From assembly GCF_000633255.1 (NCBI RefSeq), contig NZ_AYMJ01000003.1, positions 1-64,000 of the forward strand: 64,000 bases of DNA, read 5' to 3'. The notes beneath the pieces were generated by a model. That model had not been told where the DNA came from. It saw only the letters and a list, made by a program, of their open reading frames with translations, and ran no database searches. This stretch comes from Pseudomonas sp. H1h (GTDB lineage Bacteria; Pseudomonadota; Gammaproteobacteria; Pseudomonadales; Pseudomonadaceae). The position numbers were made by a program, and so were the translations under genes. The stretch's first letter is position 1. The number at the start of each line of letters is the position of its first letter. Below are positions 24,405-37,445 of this stretch, one piece after another.

Positions 24405-27400
24405 GTGGAAGCAAGGTTCGGTGTCGCCCTCGTTTCGCGTTTTTCCCCTCTTTCCCTTGCTGTGCACCTGAGCGTTGCCGGCCTTCTGTTCGGCGGGGTC
24501 AGCGAGCAGGCGCTCGCGACCTGCTCGGCGGCGGGCTCGACGATTACGTGTACGGGTGTTCCGACCCTGCCGCTGTTTCTCAATGACTACAGCAGCGCCA
24601 CCAGCGGCCTGACGGTCAACGTCGCCAACGGCGCGCAGATGAACGCGACCCTTGGCGGCAAGGTGATCAACCTGACCGGGGCCAATATCAACCTGAACAA
24701 CTCCGGCACCCTCGATCCGGCCTTGCTCGGCCTGGTCTCGATCCTCAGTGGCGGCGCGTTCATCGGCACCGGCGCGACCAGCACGGTGAGCATCGTCAAC
24801 AACACCACCGGGCTCATTCGCGGTACCGGCATGTTGCTCGGTCTCAACCTGACCAGCATCGATGGGTTGGGGATTGCCGTAAACAACTCGGTGTCGGGTA
24901 CTACGACCATCACCAACGACGGCACGATTACCTCGACCGGACTGTCGGTCGGCGGGATCACCCTGGCCGATACGCCAGTGGTCGGGATCTATGGCGGTTC
25001 GCAAGTCAACATGACCAACAGTGCCAGTGGCACGATCAACGGCCGGATCGCGTTCGAGACTTCGGTAGCGGGCAACACGTTCACCAACGCCGGCAACATC
25101 ACTGGCGGCGTGTCGATGGGCGCGGGCAGTACCAACACCTTCTACGCGATCACCGGTTCGAGCGTTAACGTCGGTGACGGCGTGCAAGTGACCGTCGGCC
25201 TCGGTGGCCTGATCGGCGTCAACCTGACTTTCGCTCCGACCGGGACCATCGATGGTGGTGCGAGCGGTACCAACAGCCTGATCCTGCAAAACCCGATCGG
25301 CCTCGGCGGCGGCACCACCGGCACCGGCACCGCGTCCAGCTCGACCTACGTCAACTTCAACAACCTGACCCTCAACAGCGGCACCTGGACTTTGCAGGGG
25401 CCGTTGGTCAGTGGCGCAACCACCCTCAACGGCGGTGTTGCGCAGTTCAACAACAACGCCACGTTTGGCAGCGGTGTGATCACTTCCAACGGCGGGATCA
25501 TTCAAGCCAGCAACGCCGGTCTGAACCTCGGCAATCTGATCTCGCTCGGCGCCGGCGGCCTGACCGTGCAAGGCATCAACGGCTCGACCCTGAGTGGAGT
25601 CATCTCCGGCAGCGGCGGCCTGACCAAGATTGGTAGCGGCCAGTTGAACCTCAACGGCATCAACACCTACACCGGCAACACCGTTCTCAACGGTGGCGTG
25701 GTGGCGGTGGGTAACAACTCGGCATTCAGCACTGGCGGCATTACCATCGGCGGCTCTTCCAGCTTGTCGACGTCGGGACCGATTTCGCTGAGCAATGCGC
25801 TGACCCTCAACAGCACCCTGACCGCGACCGGCACCGGTGCACTGACCCTTGGCGGGTTGATCAGCGGCGCCGCCAACCTGACCAAAACCGGCAGCGGCAG
25901 TCTGACCCTCAACGGCGCCAACACCGGTTTCAGCGGGATTACCACCCTGAGCGCCGGCACCTTGCGTGTCGGCAACAACAACGCATTGGGTACCGGCGTA
26001 CTCAACACCAGCAACGGCACCAGCCTCGACAGCACCGCCAACGTGACACTGGCCAATAACGTCGGGATCACTGGCGCGCTGAACGTGCTCGGCAGCAACG
26101 CCCTGACGTTGTCCGGCATCCTGTCCGGCACCGGCGGCATTACCAAGAGTGGCAGCGCCAGCCTGACCCTGACCGGCAACAACACCAACAGCGGCACCAC
26201 TACTCTCAATGGCGGTACTTTGCTGGTAGGCAGTAACACCGCCCTCGGCACGGGTGCGTTGAACGCAGCGGCTGGCACTACGCTGGATGCAACGACTGCG
26301 GTGACGCTGGCCAACGCTGTGGCGCTGGCGGTGGATCTGACCATTGGCGGCACGCAGGCATTGGGCCTGAGCGGCGTCATCAGCGGCGCCGGCAATCTGA
26401 TCAAGAACGGCACCGCGAACCTGACCCTCAGCGGCAACAACACGTTTGCCGGCGGCACTGCGCTCAATGCCGGTACGCTGATCGTCGGCTCCAACACCGC
26501 GCTCGGCACCGGCGCACTGACCACGGCGGCGGATACCACCCTCGACGCCAGCACCGCTGTGGCGCTGAGCAACGCTGTCGCCCTCGGTGGCAATCTGAAC
26601 GTCGCCGGCAACGCCAACCTGACCCTCGGTGGCGTCGTCAGCGGCAGCGGCGGTTTGACCAAGAACGGCGCGGCCAACCTGATTCTCAACGGTGCCAACA
26701 CGTTCAGCGGTGGCGCCACCCTCAATGCCGGCACCCTGACCGTTGGCAATGCCGCGGCACTGGGCAGCGGTAGCCTGACCGTCGCCAACGCCGCGACCCT
26801 CGACAGCAACACCTCGGTCATCCTGAACAACAACGTCGCGCTCAACGGCAACCTGGCCATCGGCGGCAGCAACGGCATGATCCTCGGTGGCGTGCTCAGC
26901 GGCGCCAGTCAGTTGATCAAGAACGGCACCGCCAACCTGACCCTGAACGGCGTCAATACCTTCACCGGTGGCACGGCGCTCAATGCCGGCAGCCTGACCG
27001 TTGGCAACGGCGCGGCACTCGGCACCGGCACGCTGACCGTCGGTGGTGCGGGCGCAACACTCAACAGCAGCGCCAACGTGACGCTGAACAACGCGATTGC
27101 GTTGAACTCCAACCTCACCGCCGGCGGCGCCAACCCGCTGACTCTCGGCGGCGTGATCAGTGGTGGCAGCAACCTGATCAAGACCGGCGCCTCGACCCTG
27201 ACCCTGACCGGCAACAACACCTACACCGGCGCTACGTCGTTGAATGCCGGGACACTGATCGTCGGCTCCAACACCGCCCTCGGCACCGGCGTGCTCAACG
27301 CCGGCAACAACACCACGCTGGACGCCAGCACCGCGACGAGCCTGGCCAACAACGTCAATCTCGGTGGCAACGTGACCATCGGCGGCAGCAACGCGCTGAC

Positions 27401-30400
27401 CCTCGCGGGTGTGGTCTCCGGTGTCGGTGGCTTGACCAAAAGCGGCCCCGCCGACCTGATTCTCAACGGCGCCAACACTTACTTCGGCAACACCGCGTTG
27501 AACGTCGGCAAATTGATCGTCGGCAGCAACACCGCGCTGGGCAGCGGTGCATTGAACGCGGCGGCCGGCACCACGCTGGATACCAACACTGCCGTTACTC
27601 TGGGCAATCAGGTCAACCTCGCTGGTGCGCTCAATGTCGGTGGCAGTGCGGATCTGACCCTTACCGGCACCGTCGCCGGAGCTGGCAGCCTGGTGAAAAA
27701 CGGTGCGGCCAACCTGAACCTCAACGGCACCAACACCTACATCGGCGGCACCACACTCAACGCCGGTACGGTAACCGTCGGCAACAGTTCGGCGCTGGGC
27801 ACCGGTGCCTTGACGGTTGGCGGTGCGGCAACGCTCGACAGCAGTTCGCCGCTGGCCAGTCTGGCTAACGCAGTCGTGCTCAATGCGGCACTTGGCGTCG
27901 GCGGCACCCAAGACCTGACCCTCGGCGGCGTGATCAGCGGCGCCGGTCAGTTGATCAAGAACGGCGCGGCCAACCTGACCGTCAACGGCACCAACACCTA
28001 CAGTGGCGGCACCACGCTCAATGCCGGTACGCTGACACTGGGCTCGGCCGCTGCACTGGGCAGTGGCGGCCTGACCGTCGGCGGTGCTTCGACGCTGGAT
28101 ACCAGCACCGGCATGACCGTCGGCAACAACATCACCCTCAACGCCGGCCTGACCCTGGCCGGCAGCAACACCCTGAACCTCAGCGGTGTGATTGATGGCG
28201 CCGGCAGCCTGACCAAGGATGGCTTTGGCGATCTGACGCTCAGCGGCAACAACACCTTCACCGGCGCGCTGAACATCGCCTCCGGCAGCGTCACCACCGT
28301 GAGCAGCGGGGCGCTGGGCAACACCTCCGGCGCCAACATCAGCGCCGGTGCCAATCTCTATCTCAACAGCAGCGCCAGCCTCGACGGGCTGAGCGGCAGC
28401 GGCAGTGTGCAGATCGCCGGCGGTAATACTCTGACCATCGGCGGTGTGAGCAATACCAGCACCTTCGACGGCGACCTCGGTGGCAGCGGTGCCCTGACCA
28501 AAGTCGGTACCGGGACGTTGAACCTCACCGGCAACAGCGGCATCACCGGCAATACCAACGTTAACGGCGGTACGCTGAATCTCACTGGTTCGCTGGCCAG
28601 CACCCAGCTCAACATCAACAACGGCGCCACCCTCACAGGCACCGGTTCGGCGCTTGGTTTCATCACCATCAACAGCGGCGGTCATCTGGCGTTGTCCTCG
28701 GGCAATACCTTGTCCACCTCGTCGCTGATCCTCACCGCCAACAGTAATGTGGACGCGAGCCTTGCAACGCCATCGACCAGCTCGCTGATGAACATCGGCG
28801 GCAACCTGACCCTCGACGGCAATCTCAATGTCACCGATGCCGGCGGGTTCGGTGTCGGTGTCTACCGCCTGTTCAACTACATCGGCGCGCTGACCGACAA
28901 CGGCCTGACCGTGGCCGGTGTGCCGGTGGGTTACGGCCTCGGCGACATACTCGTGCAGACCCTGGGTAATCAGGTCAACCTGATCGTGTCGGCGCCGAAT
29001 ACCAACCTGCGTTTCTGGGACGGCAGCCAGACCATCCCCAACGGTACGGTGGATGGCGGCACTGGCACGTGGAATGCCGGCGGCACCAACTGGACCAACT
29101 CCAACGGCACGCTGAACCAGACCTGGGCCGGCGACTTCGCAGTGTTCCAGGGCACGGCGGGCACGGTGTCGGTCAACGGCACGCAACTGTTCACCGGCAT
29201 GCAATTCCTCACCGATGGCTACAACGTGGTGAACGGCACGGCGGGGCTGCTGACTGCGGTCAACGGCAGCGGCGGAACCACGGCGCTGCGCGTTGATCCG
29301 GGCGTGACCGCCACCGTCGGCGTGAACATCGACGGCAGCGGCATTCTCAACAAACTCGACGCCGGTACTCTGGTGCTCAACGGGGCCAACACCTACACCG
29401 GAGGCACCCAACTGGATGGCGGCACGCTGGTGGTCGGCAGCAATACCGCGCTGGGCACTGGCGCGTTGATCGCCAATGCCGGTACGCAACTGGACAGCAA
29501 CACCGCCGTGACACTGGCCAACGCGGCCACGCTCAACGGCAACCTCACCGTACTCGGCAGCAATGCGCTGACCCTCAACGGTGTCATTTCCGGCACAGGC
29601 GGCTTGATCAAGAACGGTTCGGCCAACCTGACCCTCGGCGGCAACAACGCCTTCCTCGGGCCGGTGGCACTGAACGCGGGCGGTCTGATTCTGGCGTCGA
29701 ACAGCGCGCTGGGCTCGGCCACCCTAAACGCGGCGAATGGCACCACACTGGATGCCAACGGCGCCTTTACGGCGGGTAATGCGATCAACTTGGCGGGCAA
29801 CCTCGGCATCGTCGGCAGCAACGACCTGACACTCAGCGGCGCCATCAACGGCGCCGGCAGCCTGACCAAGAACGGCGCGGCCAACCTGATCCTGTCCGGG
29901 GCCAACAACTTCCTCGGCGGCGTGACCCTCAATGCCGGCACCCTGACCGCCGGCAGCAACGGCGCCCTCGGCCTGGGCAACCTGACCGTGGCCGGTGCCT
30001 CGGCACTGGACAGCAACAGTGCGGTGTCCCTCGGCAACAACGTGGTACTCAACGCCAACCTGACCAACACCGGCACCAGCGACGTAGCCCTCAGCGGCGT
30101 CGTCAGCGGCGCGGGCGGCCTGATCAAGAACGGCGCCTCCAACCTGACCCTCAACGGCATCAACACTTACAGCGGCGGCACCACGCTGAACGCCGGCACC
30201 GTGACCCTCGGCACCTCGTCAGGCCTGGGCTCCGGCGCGTTGACCGTGGCCGGTGCTTCGACCCTCGACACCACGGCGCCTCTGGTACTGGCCAATAACC
30301 TCAACGTCAATGCCAATCTCAGCGTGGCGGGCAACAACAACCTGACCCTGGGTGGCGTGATCGCCGGGGCAGGTACCCTGACCAAGAACGGTCTGGCCGA

Positions 30401-33400
30401 CCTGACGCTGTCCGGCAACAACACTTTCAGCGGCACCTTCGATGTGCAGTCTGGCAGCCTGACCACGCTGGGCAACTCGGCACTGGGCAGCAACGCCGGA
30501 GTCAATCTCGGCGCTGCGGCGACTCTCAACCTTGGCGGTTCGGGCAGCCTTGCCAGCCTGACCGGCAGCGGCACCGCACTGATCGGCGGCGGCAACACGC
30601 TGAGCATCGGCGGTAACAACGCCAGCAGCATTTTCGACGGCGTGCTCACCGGAACCGGCGAGTTGAACAAACTCGGCACCGGTACGCTGACGCTGACCGG
30701 CATCAACAGCCTGACCGGCAACACTACGGTCAATGCTGGCACCTTGAACGTCAACGGCTCGCTGGACAGCGCCAGTGTGCTAGTCAACAACGGCGGCACG
30801 CTGGGTGGCAGCGGCTCGCTCGGCGGAGCCGTTACGGTGGCTGATGGTGGTCATCTGGCCGGTGCTACTGGCAGCACCCTGTCGGTGAATTCGCTGGTGT
30901 TCAACGCCAACTCGAACTTCGATGTCGGCCTCGGTGCACCGGTCTCCGGTGGCGGCAATGCGCTGGTCAATGTCGGCGGTAATCTGACCCTCGACGGCAC
31001 CCTCAACGTCAGCGACATCGGTGGTTTTGGCAGCGGCGTGTATCGCCTGATCAACTACACCGGCGGCCTGACCGACAACGGCATGCTGATCGGCACGGTG
31101 CCGGGCAGCGTCACCCCGGGTGATCTGACCCTGCAAACCGCGCTGGCCAACCAGATCAACCTGTTGGTCACCGCACCGGGCGTCACCGTGCAGTTCTGGG
31201 ACGGCAACCAACTGGTGGCCAACGGTTCGGTCGATGGCGGCAGCGGTACCTGGGGCACCGGCACCACCAACTGGACCGACGTCAACGGCACCACCAATCA
31301 GGCCTGGACCAACAACTTCGCGGTTTTCCAGGGCACGCCGGGCACGGTCACCGTCAACGGCGCGCAAACCATCACCGGCATGCAGTTCGTCACCGATGGC
31401 TACAGCCTGCAGAACGGCACGGCGGGTTCGCTGAACCTGGTCAACGGTTCGCTGGGTAACGCCACGGTGCGCGTCGATCCGAACGCCACCGCGACCCTCG
31501 GCGTAGCGCTCAACGGCGCCGGCACCCTGGGCAAGTACGACACCGGTACGCTGGTGCTCAACGCCGCCAACGGCTACACCGGCGGCACCGCGCTCAACGG
31601 CGGCAAGATCGTCGTCGGCAATAACTCGGCGCTCGGTACCGGCGTGTTGACGGCTGCGGCCGGCACGGCACTGGACAGCAACACGGCGGTCAGCCTCGCC
31701 AACAATGTGGTGCTCAATGGCGGCCTGAGCGTCGCCGGCAGCAACGCCTTGACCCTCGACGGCGTAGTCAGCGGCGCAGGCAGCCTGATCAAGGCCGGCG
31801 CATCGAGCCTGACCCTCAACGGCAGCAACACCTATAGCGGCGGCACTCAGCTCGCTGGCGGCACGCTGGTGCTGGGTAACAACAGCGCAATCAGCAGCGG
31901 CGCACTGAGCGTGACCGGCAACGGCACCCTCGACAGCACCTCGGCGCTGCAACTGGCCAACGCGATCAACCTCGGCTCGCAACTGACCCTGGCCGGCAAC
32001 CAGAACACCACGCTGCTTGGCGCTGTCACTGGCACCGGCAGCCTGGTGAAAAACGGCAGCGGCAGCTTGCTGCTCAGCGGCGCCAACACTTACAGCGGGG
32101 GCACCACGCTGAACGGCGGCAGCACTACCGGCGACACCAGCAGCCTGCAAGGCGCCATCGTCAACAACGCGGCGTTGACCTTCGCGCAGAACGCCGATGG
32201 CAGCTACACCGGCAACCTCACCGGCGCCGGCACGCTGACCAAAACCGGCACCGGCCAGTTGCTGCTGACTGGCAATAACACCTTCACCGGGAACACCTCG
32301 GTGCAGGCTGGCAACCTGCTCGTCAATGGCGTACTCAACAGCGCCAACGTCAGCGTTGCCAGCGGCGCGAAAATCGGTGGCAGCGGGCAACTGGGCGGCA
32401 ACGTGCAACTGGCCAGCGGTGCAACGCTGACCGGTGGCGGCACGGCCACACCGCTGTCGGTCGGTGCGCTGACATTGTCCTCGGGCACTAATCTGGACTT
32501 CAGTCTCGGCTCGGCCGCCAGTTCCACCACGGTGGTCAACGTCGCCGGCAACCTGACCCTCGACGGCACGCTGAACATCAGCAACGCCGGCGGCTTCGGC
32601 ACCGGGGTCTATCAACTGTTCCGCTACGGCGGCAGCCTGACCGACAACGGTCTGGTCTACGGCAGCCTGCCGGTCTCGGCAGCCAACCTGACCCTGCAAA
32701 CCGCGATTGCCAATCAGGTCAACCTGCTGGTGCAGGGCACACCGGGTGAAGTGCAGTTCTGGAACGGTGGCACCACCAACCCTGACGGCAGCATCGGCGG
32801 CGGCAGTGGCGTGTGGGGGCCAGGGACCAACTGGACCGATCCAAGCGGCACTCAAGCGTTGGCTAACAATGGTCAGTTCGCCGTGTTCGGCGGTCAGGCC
32901 GGCACCGTCACCGTGCTGGGCAATCAGAACTTCACCGGCCTGCAGTTCCTCACCAGCGGCTATAGCCTGGTGCCGGGGGCTGGCGGTACGTTGACGCCGG
33001 TCAACGGTGCCGGCGGTAGCCTGGCGCCGGTGCGGGTCAATGCCGGGGGCAGCGCAGAAATCGATGTGCCGCTGATCGGCACCGGAGGTATCGAGAAACT
33101 TGACGCCGGTACTCTGATTCTCACTGGCGCCAACACCTACAGCGGTGGCACCACGGTCAGCGGCGGTACGCTGATCGGTAACACCACCAGTCTGCAAGGC
33201 AACATCACCGACAACGCTACGCTGGTGTTCCAGCAAAATGCCAATGGCCAGTTCAATGGCATCCTGAGCGGCACCGGGGAGCTGGCCAAACGCGGCACTG
33301 GCACCTTGTTGCTTACTGGTAATCAACCGTTCAGCGGCACCGTGTCCGTCGATCAAGGCGCGCTGCAAGTCGGCAGCCGTGGAGCGCGGGCTTCGCTGGG

Positions 33401-34928
33401 CGGGCAGGTCACCGTCGCCAACGGCGCAGGCCTGAGCGGTAATGGCAGCGTCGGTTCGGTGGTCAACCACGGTGTGGTGGCTTCCGGTGGTGCCGACGGC
33501 ACCTTGAGCGTGGCCGGCAACCTGACCAACGCGGCGGACGGTGTGCTGGCGCTGACGGTCAGTTCGCCAACCGCCACACCACTGGCAGTGGGTGGCACGG
33601 CGGCGCTGGGTGGCGGTCTGGTGGTCAACAGCCTTGCGCCGTTCACCGGCAACACCACTTACTCGCTGATCACCGCGGGTGGCGGCGTGACCGGCACCTT
33701 CAGTGCGGCCGATCTGCCGCAGTACGCGTTCCTCAGCAGCTCGCTGGTCTATGGTGCCGATTCGGTCACCCTGGCCGTGAGCCGCAACGGCAACTCGTTC
33801 GCCGACGTCGCGGCCACCGGCAACCAGCGCGGTGCCGCCACGGCACTGACCAATAACGGGGCGGCCGGCGCGGCGCTGCAGAACCAGATCGTCAACCTCA
33901 GTGTGGCCGGTGCGCGTAACGCCTTCGACAGCCTGTCTGGCGAAATCCACGCCAGCACCGCAAGCGCCATGCTTGAGGATTCGCGCTTCATCCGCGAAGC
34001 GGTCAATGACCGCATGCGTCAGCCGTCGTGCAGCGCCTCGGACGACCCACGCAGAACCCTGGCACCGAGCGATACGCAACTGAGCAGCAACGGTTGCCAC
34101 GGGGAAATGGTCGGCTGGATTCGGGCCATCGGTGCATGGGGTGACATGGGCGGCGACAGCAACACGGCGAAAGTCGATCGCAACCTCGGCGGTTTCATGC
34201 TCGGCACCGACAAGGCGCTGGACGATACCTGGCGTGCCGGGATGGCGGCCGGCTACACCCGCAGCAACCTCAACGCACATGATCGCAACTCCGATGCGAA
34301 GGTCGACAGCTACCACCTGGCGGGTTATCTGAACTCGCAGTTCGATGCACTGGCCGTGCGTCTCGGCGCGGCTTACAGCTGGCACAGCATCGAAACCAAA
34401 CGCGATGTCAGCGTCGGCAGCTACAACGATCGCCTGAAGGCCGATTACGACGCGCGCAGTGCTCAGGTGTTTGGTGAAGTGGGTTACGCGATCAGCGCCG
34501 CAGGCGTCGCCATCGAACCGTTCGCCGGTCTGGCTTACGTCAACTACGACAGCGACACCGCCAAGGAAAAAGGCGGAGTGGGGCGCTTGAAGGCCGACGC
34601 CGATCAGGACATTACCTACTCGACCCTCGGTGTGCGCATCGGCAAGTTGGTGACCCTGGCCAACGGCAGCCAACTGACGCCACGTGCGGCCATCGGCTGG
34701 CGTCATGCCTACGGCGACACCAAGCCTGACGCCGACCTGACCTTCATCGACGGCGGCGCCTCGTTCAGCACCCAAGGTGTGCCGATTGCCAAGGACAGCG
34801 CACTGCTCGAAGCCGGCATCGACTTCCAGGTCACCCCGACCGGCAAGCTGGGCATCGGTTACTCGGGTCAGGTGTCGAGCGACAACAACGACAGCGCGTT
34901 CAACATCAGCTTCAGTCAAAGCTTCTGA
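24405..34928 (+). CDS. Giant autotransporter with hierarchical beta-strand repeats
   Basis: A 3507-residue type V secreted protein. The signal peptide is residues 1-38, ending Q-A-L-A. The passenger consists of about two dozen autotransporter-associated beta-strand repeats of roughly 86 residues ([18 protein letters not shown]). The C-terminal barrel begins near residue 3235 and ends S-Q-S-F. The repeat series is broken by three long super-repeats near nt 28823, 31003 and 32571 (G-G-F-G-x-G-V-Y-x-L ... F-W-D-G ... G-M-Q-F). The protein would present a long beta-helix on the surface, typically for adhesion; no protease or RGD motif is seen. GTG 24405 follows AAGGAG. A terminator follows at 34950. 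Confidence 0.93.
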   Translation: MEARFGVALVSRFSPLSLAVHLSVAGLLFGGVSEQALATCSAAGSTITCTGVPTLPLFLNDYSSATSGLTVNVANGAQMNATLGGKVINLTGANINLNNSGTLDPALLGLVSILSGGAFIGTGATSTVSIVNNTTGLIRGTGMLLGLNLTSIDGLGIAVNNSVSGTTTITNDGTITSTGLSVGGITLADTPVVGIYGGSQVNMTNSASGTINGRIAFETSVAGNTFTNAGNITGGVSMGAGSTNTFYAITGSSVNVGDGVQVTVGLGGLIGVNLTFAPTGTIDGGASGTNSLILQNPIGLGGGTTGTGTASSSTYVNFNNLTLNSGTWTLQGPLVSGATTLNGGVAQFNNNATFGSGVITSNGGIIQASNAGLNLGNLISLGAGGLTVQGINGSTLSGVISGSGGLTKIGSGQLNLNGINTYTGNTVLNGGVVAVGNNSAFSTGGITIGGSSSLSTSGPISLSNALTLNSTLTATGTGALTLGGLISGAANLTKTGSGSLTLNGANTGFSGITTLSAGTLRVGNNNALGTGVLNTSNGTSLDSTANVTLANNVGITGALNVLGSNALTLSGILSGTGGITKSGSASLTLTGNNTNSGTTTLNGGTLLVGSNTALGTGALNAAAGTTLDATTAVTLANAVALAVDLTIGGTQALGLSGVISGAGNLIKNGTANLTLSGNNTFAGGTALNAGTLIVGSNTALGTGALTTAADTTLDASTAVALSNAVALGGNLNVAGNANLTLGGVVSGSGGLTKNGAANLILNGANTFSGGATLNAGTLTVGNAAALGSGSLTVANAATLDSNTSVILNNNVALNGNLAIGGSNGMILGGVLSGASQLIKNGTANLTLNGVNTFTGGTALNAGSLTVGNGAALGTGTLTVGGAGATLNSSANVTLNNAIALNSNLTAGGANPLTLGGVISGGSNLIKTGASTLTLTGNNTYTGATSLNAGTLIVGSNTALGTGVLNAGNNTTLDASTATSLANNVNLGGNVTIGGSNALTLAGVVSGVGGLTKSGPADLILNGANTYFGNTALNVGKLIVGSNTALGSGALNAAAGTTLDTNTAVTLGNQVNLAGALNVGGSADLTLTGTVAGAGSLVKNGAANLNLNGTNTYIGGTTLNAGTVTVGNSSALGTGALTVGGAATLDSSSPLASLANAVVLNAALGVGGTQDLTLGGVISGAGQLIKNGAANLTVNGTNTYSGGTTLNAGTLTLGSAAALGSGGLTVGGASTLDTSTGMTVGNNITLNAGLTLAGSNTLNLSGVIDGAGSLTKDGFGDLTLSGNNTFTGALNIASGSVTTVSSGALGNTSGANISAGANLYLNSSASLDGLSGSGSVQIAGGNTLTIGGVSNTSTFDGDLGGSGALTKVGTGTLNLTGNSGITGNTNVNGGTLNLTGSLASTQLNINNGATLTGTGSALGFITINSGGHLALSSGNTLSTSSLILTANSNVDASLATPSTSSLMNIGGNLTLDGNLNVTDAGGFGVGVYRLFNYIGALTDNGLTVAGVPVGYGLGDILVQTLGNQVNLIVSAPNTNLRFWDGSQTIPNGTVDGGTGTWNAGGTNWTNSNGTLNQTWAGDFAVFQGTAGTVSVNGTQLFTGMQFLTDGYNVVNGTAGLLTAVNGSGGTTALRVDPGVTATVGVNIDGSGILNKLDAGTLVLNGANTYTGGTQLDGGTLVVGSNTALGTGALIANAGTQLDSNTAVTLANAATLNGNLTVLGSNALTLNGVISGTGGLIKNGSANLTLGGNNAFLGPVALNAGGLILASNSALGSATLNAANGTTLDANGAFTAGNAINLAGNLGIVGSNDLTLSGAINGAGSLTKNGAANLILSGANNFLGGVTLNAGTLTAGSNGALGLGNLTVAGASALDSNSAVSLGNNVVLNANLTNTGTSDVALSGVVSGAGGLIKNGASNLTLNGINTYSGGTTLNAGTVTLGTSSGLGSGALTVAGASTLDTTAPLVLANNLNVNANLSVAGNNNLTLGGVIAGAGTLTKNGLADLTLSGNNTFSGTFDVQSGSLTTLGNSALGSNAGVNLGAAATLNLGGSGSLASLTGSGTALIGGGNTLSIGGNNASSIFDGVLTGTGELNKLGTGTLTLTGINSLTGNTTVNAGTLNVNGSLDSASVLVNNGGTLGGSGSLGGAVTVADGGHLAGATGSTLSVNSLVFNANSNFDVGLGAPVSGGGNALVNVGGNLTLDGTLNVSDIGGFGSGVYRLINYTGGLTDNGMLIGTVPGSVTPGDLTLQTALANQINLLVTAPGVTVQFWDGNQLVANGSVDGGSGTWGTGTTNWTDVNGTTNQAWTNNFAVFQGTPGTVTVNGAQTITGMQFVTDGYSLQNGTAGSLNLVNGSLGNATVRVDPNATATLGVALNGAGTLGKYDTGTLVLNAANGYTGGTALNGGKIVVGNNSALGTGVLTAAAGTALDSNTAVSLANNVVLNGGLSVAGSNALTLDGVVSGAGSLIKAGASSLTLNGSNTYSGGTQLAGGTLVLGNNSAISSGALSVTGNGTLDSTSALQLANAINLGSQLTLAGNQNTTLLGAVTGTGSLVKNGSGSLLLSGANTYSGGTTLNGGSTTGDTSSLQGAIVNNAALTFAQNADGSYTGNLTGAGTLTKTGTGQLLLTGNNTFTGNTSVQAGNLLVNGVLNSANVSVASGAKIGGSGQLGGNVQLASGATLTGGGTATPLSVGALTLSSGTNLDFSLGSAASSTTVVNVAGNLTLDGTLNISNAGGFGTGVYQLFRYGGSLTDNGLVYGSLPVSAANLTLQTAIANQVNLLVQGTPGEVQFWNGGTTNPDGSIGGGSGVWGPGTNWTDPSGTQALANNGQFAVFGGQAGTVTVLGNQNFTGLQFLTSGYSLVPGAGGTLTPVNGAGGSLAPVRVNAGGSAEIDVPLIGTGGIEKLDAGTLILTGANTYSGGTTVSGGTLIGNTTSLQGNITDNATLVFQQNANGQFNGILSGTGELAKRGTGTLLLTGNQPFSGTVSVDQGALQVGSRGARASLGGQVTVANGAGLSGNGSVGSVVNHGVVASGGADGTLSVAGNLTNAADGVLALTVSSPTATPLAVGGTAALGGGLVVNSLAPFTGNTTYSLITAGGGVTGTFSAADLPQYAFLSSSLVYGADSVTLAVSRNGNSFADVAATGNQRGAATALTNNGAAGAALQNQIVNLSVAGARNAFDSLSGEIHASTASAMLEDSRFIREAVNDRMRQPSCSASDDPRRTLAPSDTQLSSNGCHGEMVGWIRAIGAWGDMGGDSNTAKVDRNLGGFMLGTDKALDDTWRAGMAAGYTRSNLNAHDRNSDAKVDSYHLAGYLNSQFDALAVRLGAAYSWHSIETKRDVSVGSYNDRLKADYDARSAQVFGEVGYAISAAGVAIEPFAGLAYVNYDSDTAKEKGGVGRLKADADQDITYSTLGVRIGKLVTLANGSQLTPRAAIGWRHAYGDTKPDADLTFIDGGASFSTQGVPIAKDSALLEAGIDFQVTPTGKLGIGYSGQVSSDNNDSAFNISFSQSF

Positions 34929-34949
34929 ATCATGGTCGAAGTACTTTAG

Positions 34950-34974
34950 CCGCCCGAAAGGGCGGTTTTTTTTT
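34950..34974 (+). terminator. Rho-independent terminator of the autotransporter gene
   Basis: CCGCCC-(GAAA)-GGGCGG, a 6-bp GC stem with a GAAA tetraloop, followed by nine T. It lies 21 bases after the stop codon. Confidence 0.93.
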
Positions 34975-35035
34975 GCCGGGCGTAATAGAGCGGCTTTTAT
35001 CGGTCCGGCGATGAAGTGGTGGCGACCGGTCGATC

Positions 35036-35108
35036 GCTTTCGCGAGCAGGCCCGCTCCCACCATTGGAATGCGTTCCCCCTGTGGGAGCGGGCTTGCTCG
35101 CGAAGGGG
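35036..35108. repeat. REP pair in reversed (tail-to-tail) order
   Basis: GCGAGCAGGCCCGCTCCCACC comes first and GTGGGAGCGGGCTTGCTCGC second, with a short spacer. The arms are arranged opposite to the usual REPIN. Confidence 0.85.
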
Positions 35109-35184
35109 CCATGACATTCAGCGCAAAAATCTGCCAGCTCGCGCTCTGCTAGAATTCGCCCCATTCCCTGCCAGAGACTCTCCC

Positions 35185-36219
35185 ATGAGCGAGCCGATTC
35201 GTCTGACCCAATACAGCCACGGTGCCGGTTGTGGCTGCAAGATTTCCCCGCAGGTGCTGGAAGTGATTCTGGCCGGTAGCGGTGCGCAAAACCTCGATCC
35301 GAAACTGTGGGTCGGCAATGCTTCGCGTGATGACGCGGCGGTGTACGAGATCGATGCCGAGCGCGGTGTGGTATCGACCACTGACTTCTTCATGCCAATT
35401 GTCGACGACCCGTTCGATTTCGGCCGGATAGCCGCGACCAACGCGATCAGCGACATCTATGCGATGGGCGGCGATCCGTTGATGGCGATCGCAATCCTTG
35501 GCTGGCCGGTCAATGTACTGGCGCCGGAAGTGGCGCGGGAAGTGATTCGCGGCGGTCGAGCCGTGTGTGACGCCGCCGGCATTCCGCTGGCCGGTGGGCA
35601 TTCGATCGATGCGCCGGAGCCGATCTTCGGTCTGGCCGTGACCGGGCTGGTCGAAAAACGCCACATGAAACGCAACGACACGGCGACCGCCGGCTGCCTG
35701 TTGTACCTGACCAAACCGCTGGGCATCGGCATCCTCACCACCGCCGAAAAGAAGGGCAAACTGCGCCCCGATGACGTCGGCGTGGCCCGCGACTGGATGT
35801 GCACCCTGAACAAACCCGGCAGCCGTTTCGGCAAACTCGCCGGCGTCACTGCGATGACCGACGTCACCGGTTTCGGCTTGCTCGGGCATCTGGTGGAAAT
35901 GGCCGACGGCAGCCACCTGACTGCGCGTATCGGCTACAACCATGTGCCGCGTCTGGACAGCGTCGAGTACTACCTCGAACAGGGCTGCGTGCCCGGCGGC
36001 ACCTTGCGCAACTTCGACAGCTATTCAAGCAAGCTCGGCCGTCTGCAGGAATTGCACAAGCGCGTGCTGTGCGACCCGCAGACCAGTGGCGGCCTGCTGA
36101 TTGCGGTCACCCCTGAAGGCAACGCCGAGTTCCTCGCGGTCGCCGCCGAACTGGGCTTGAACCTGGCGCCGATCGGCGAACTGGTCGAACGACAGACCCA
36201 CGCAGTCGAGGTGATTTGA
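35185..36219 (+). CDS. selD: Selenide, water dikinase
   Basis: A 344-residue enzyme that makes selenophosphate from selenide and ATP. The N-terminus [16 protein letters not shown] matches E. coli SelD, with Cys16 at the essential cysteine position and a lysine three residues later. The ATP-binding [11 protein letters not shown] and the C-terminal D-P-Q-T-S-G-G-L-L are present. Its TGA overlaps the ATG of selU (TGATG). With selU it supplies selenophosphate for 2-selenouridine in tRNA. The selenocysteine genes selA and selB are not in the window. Confidence 0.97.
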   Translation: MSEPIRLTQYSHGAGCGCKISPQVLEVILAGSGAQNLDPKLWVGNASRDDAAVYEIDAERGVVSTTDFFMPIVDDPFDFGRIAATNAISDIYAMGGDPLMAIAILGWPVNVLAPEVAREVIRGGRAVCDAAGIPLAGGHSIDAPEPIFGLAVTGLVEKRHMKRNDTATAGCLLYLTKPLGIGILTTAEKKGKLRPDDVGVARDWMCTLNKPGSRFGKLAGVTAMTDVTGFGLLGHLVEMADGSHLTARIGYNHVPRLDSVEYYLEQGCVPGGTLRNFDSYSSKLGRLQELHKRVLCDPQTSGGLLIAVTPEGNAEFLAVAAELGLNLAPIGELVERQTHAVEVI

Positions 36220-37322
36220 TGTCACGCGACTGCACCGATTACCGCGACATTTTCCTCAACGACCGGCCGATGATGGACGCCCGTGCGCCGATCGAGTTTC
36301 ACAAAGGCGCGTTCCCCGGTGTGGTCAACCTGCCGCTGATGAACGACATCGAACGGCAGAAGGTTGGCACCTGCTACAAGCAGCACGGCCAGCAGGCTGC
36401 CATCGAACTGGGCCAGCAGTTGGTGTCTGGCACGGTGAAGGCCGAGCGCATTCAGGCCTGGGCCGATTTCGCCCGGACCCATCCTGATGGATACCTCTAT
36501 TGTTTTCGTGGCGGCTTGCGCTCGCAGATCACTCAACAGTGGCTGCGCGACGAGGCCGGTATCGACTATCCGCGTGTCGGCGGCGGTTACAAGGCCATGC
36601 GTAACTTTCTGATCGACACCCTTGAGCAGGGCCTCGCCCAGTGTGATTTCGTGTTGTTGGGTGGCATGACCGGCACCGGCAAGACTGAGGTGCTGGTGCA
36701 GTTGCGCAACGGCCTGGATCTGGAAGGCCACGCCAATCATCGGGGCTCCAGTTTCGGCAAACGCGCCACCGGGCAACCGTCGAACATCGATTTTGAAAAC
36801 CGTCTGGCCATCGACATCCTCAAGAAGCGCGATGCCGGTATCGAGCAGTTCGTGCTGGAAGACGAGAGTCGAGTGGTCGGCAGTTGTGCGCTGCCGTTGC
36901 CGCTGTATCAGGGCATGCAGCAGTACCCGATGGTCTGGCTGGAAGACAGTTTTGAGGATCGGGTCGAGCGGATCCTGCGTGATTACGTGGTGGACCTTTC
37001 AGCCGAGTTTTCCACAGTGCATGGCGAAGACGGCTTCGATTTGTTTTCCGAGCGTTTGCTGGAAAGCCTGAACAATGTGCAGAAGCGGCTTGGTGGCGAG
37101 CGGCATCGGCGATTGCTGCTTTTGATGGAGGACGCGCTGGCCGAGCAGGCAGGTCGCGGGGCGGTGGATTTGCACCGTGGCTGGATCGAAGGGCTACTGC
37201 GTGAGTATTACGACCCGATGTATGCGTTCCAGCGTGAGAAGAAGGGCGGACGGATCGAGTTTGCCGGGGAGCAGGGGGCGGTGCTGGAGTATCTGCGTGA
37301 GCGGGTGAATCAGCGGGTTTGA
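36219..37322 (+). CDS. selU: tRNA 2-selenouridine synthase
   Basis: A 367-residue protein, also called MnmH or YbbB, that replaces sulfur by selenium in 2-thiouridine at the wobble position of tRNAs, using selenophosphate and a geranyl intermediate. The N-terminal rhodanese domain (about 5-125) has the catalytic Cys95 in C-F-R-G-G-L-R-S. The P-loop G-G-M-T-G-T-G-K-T near 145 starts the ATPase-like half. ATG 36219 shares a base with the selD stop, so the two genes are translationally coupled. Confidence 0.96.
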   Translation: MSRDCTDYRDIFLNDRPMMDARAPIEFHKGAFPGVVNLPLMNDIERQKVGTCYKQHGQQAAIELGQQLVSGTVKAERIQAWADFARTHPDGYLYCFRGGLRSQITQQWLRDEAGIDYPRVGGGYKAMRNFLIDTLEQGLAQCDFVLLGGMTGTGKTEVLVQLRNGLDLEGHANHRGSSFGKRATGQPSNIDFENRLAIDILKKRDAGIEQFVLEDESRVVGSCALPLPLYQGMQQYPMVWLEDSFEDRVERILRDYVVDLSAEFSTVHGEDGFDLFSERLLESLNNVQKRLGGERHRRLLLLMEDALAEQAGRGAVDLHRGWIEGLLREYYDPMYAFQREKKGGRIEFAGEQGAVLEYLRERVNQRV

Positions 37323-37339
37323 GGGTGTCTGGGCGGCCC

Positions 37340-37424
37340 TCTTCGCGAGCAAGCCCGCTCCCACACTGGATCTTCACGGGGCAGGCATCCCCTGTGGGTG
37401 GGAGCGGGCTTGCTCGCGAAAGGG
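37340..37424. repeat. REP pair in reversed (tail-to-tail) order
   Basis: CTTCGCGAGCAAGCCCGCTC then GTGGGAGCGGGCTTGCTCGC, again opposite to the common head-to-head arrangement, with an added GTGG before the second arm. Confidence 0.85.
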
Positions 37425-37445
37425 TCGGCACAGGCACCGCAGGAA

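Noticed and set aside
24264..29489. A 1741-residue open frame antisense to the autotransporter, and another of 1445 residues at 30780-35117
   Set aside because: Both are in the strand opposite a repetitive GC-rich gene whose codons rarely form stops in reverse. They have low-complexity repeats mirroring the sense protein, no ribosome-binding site and no recognisable domain.
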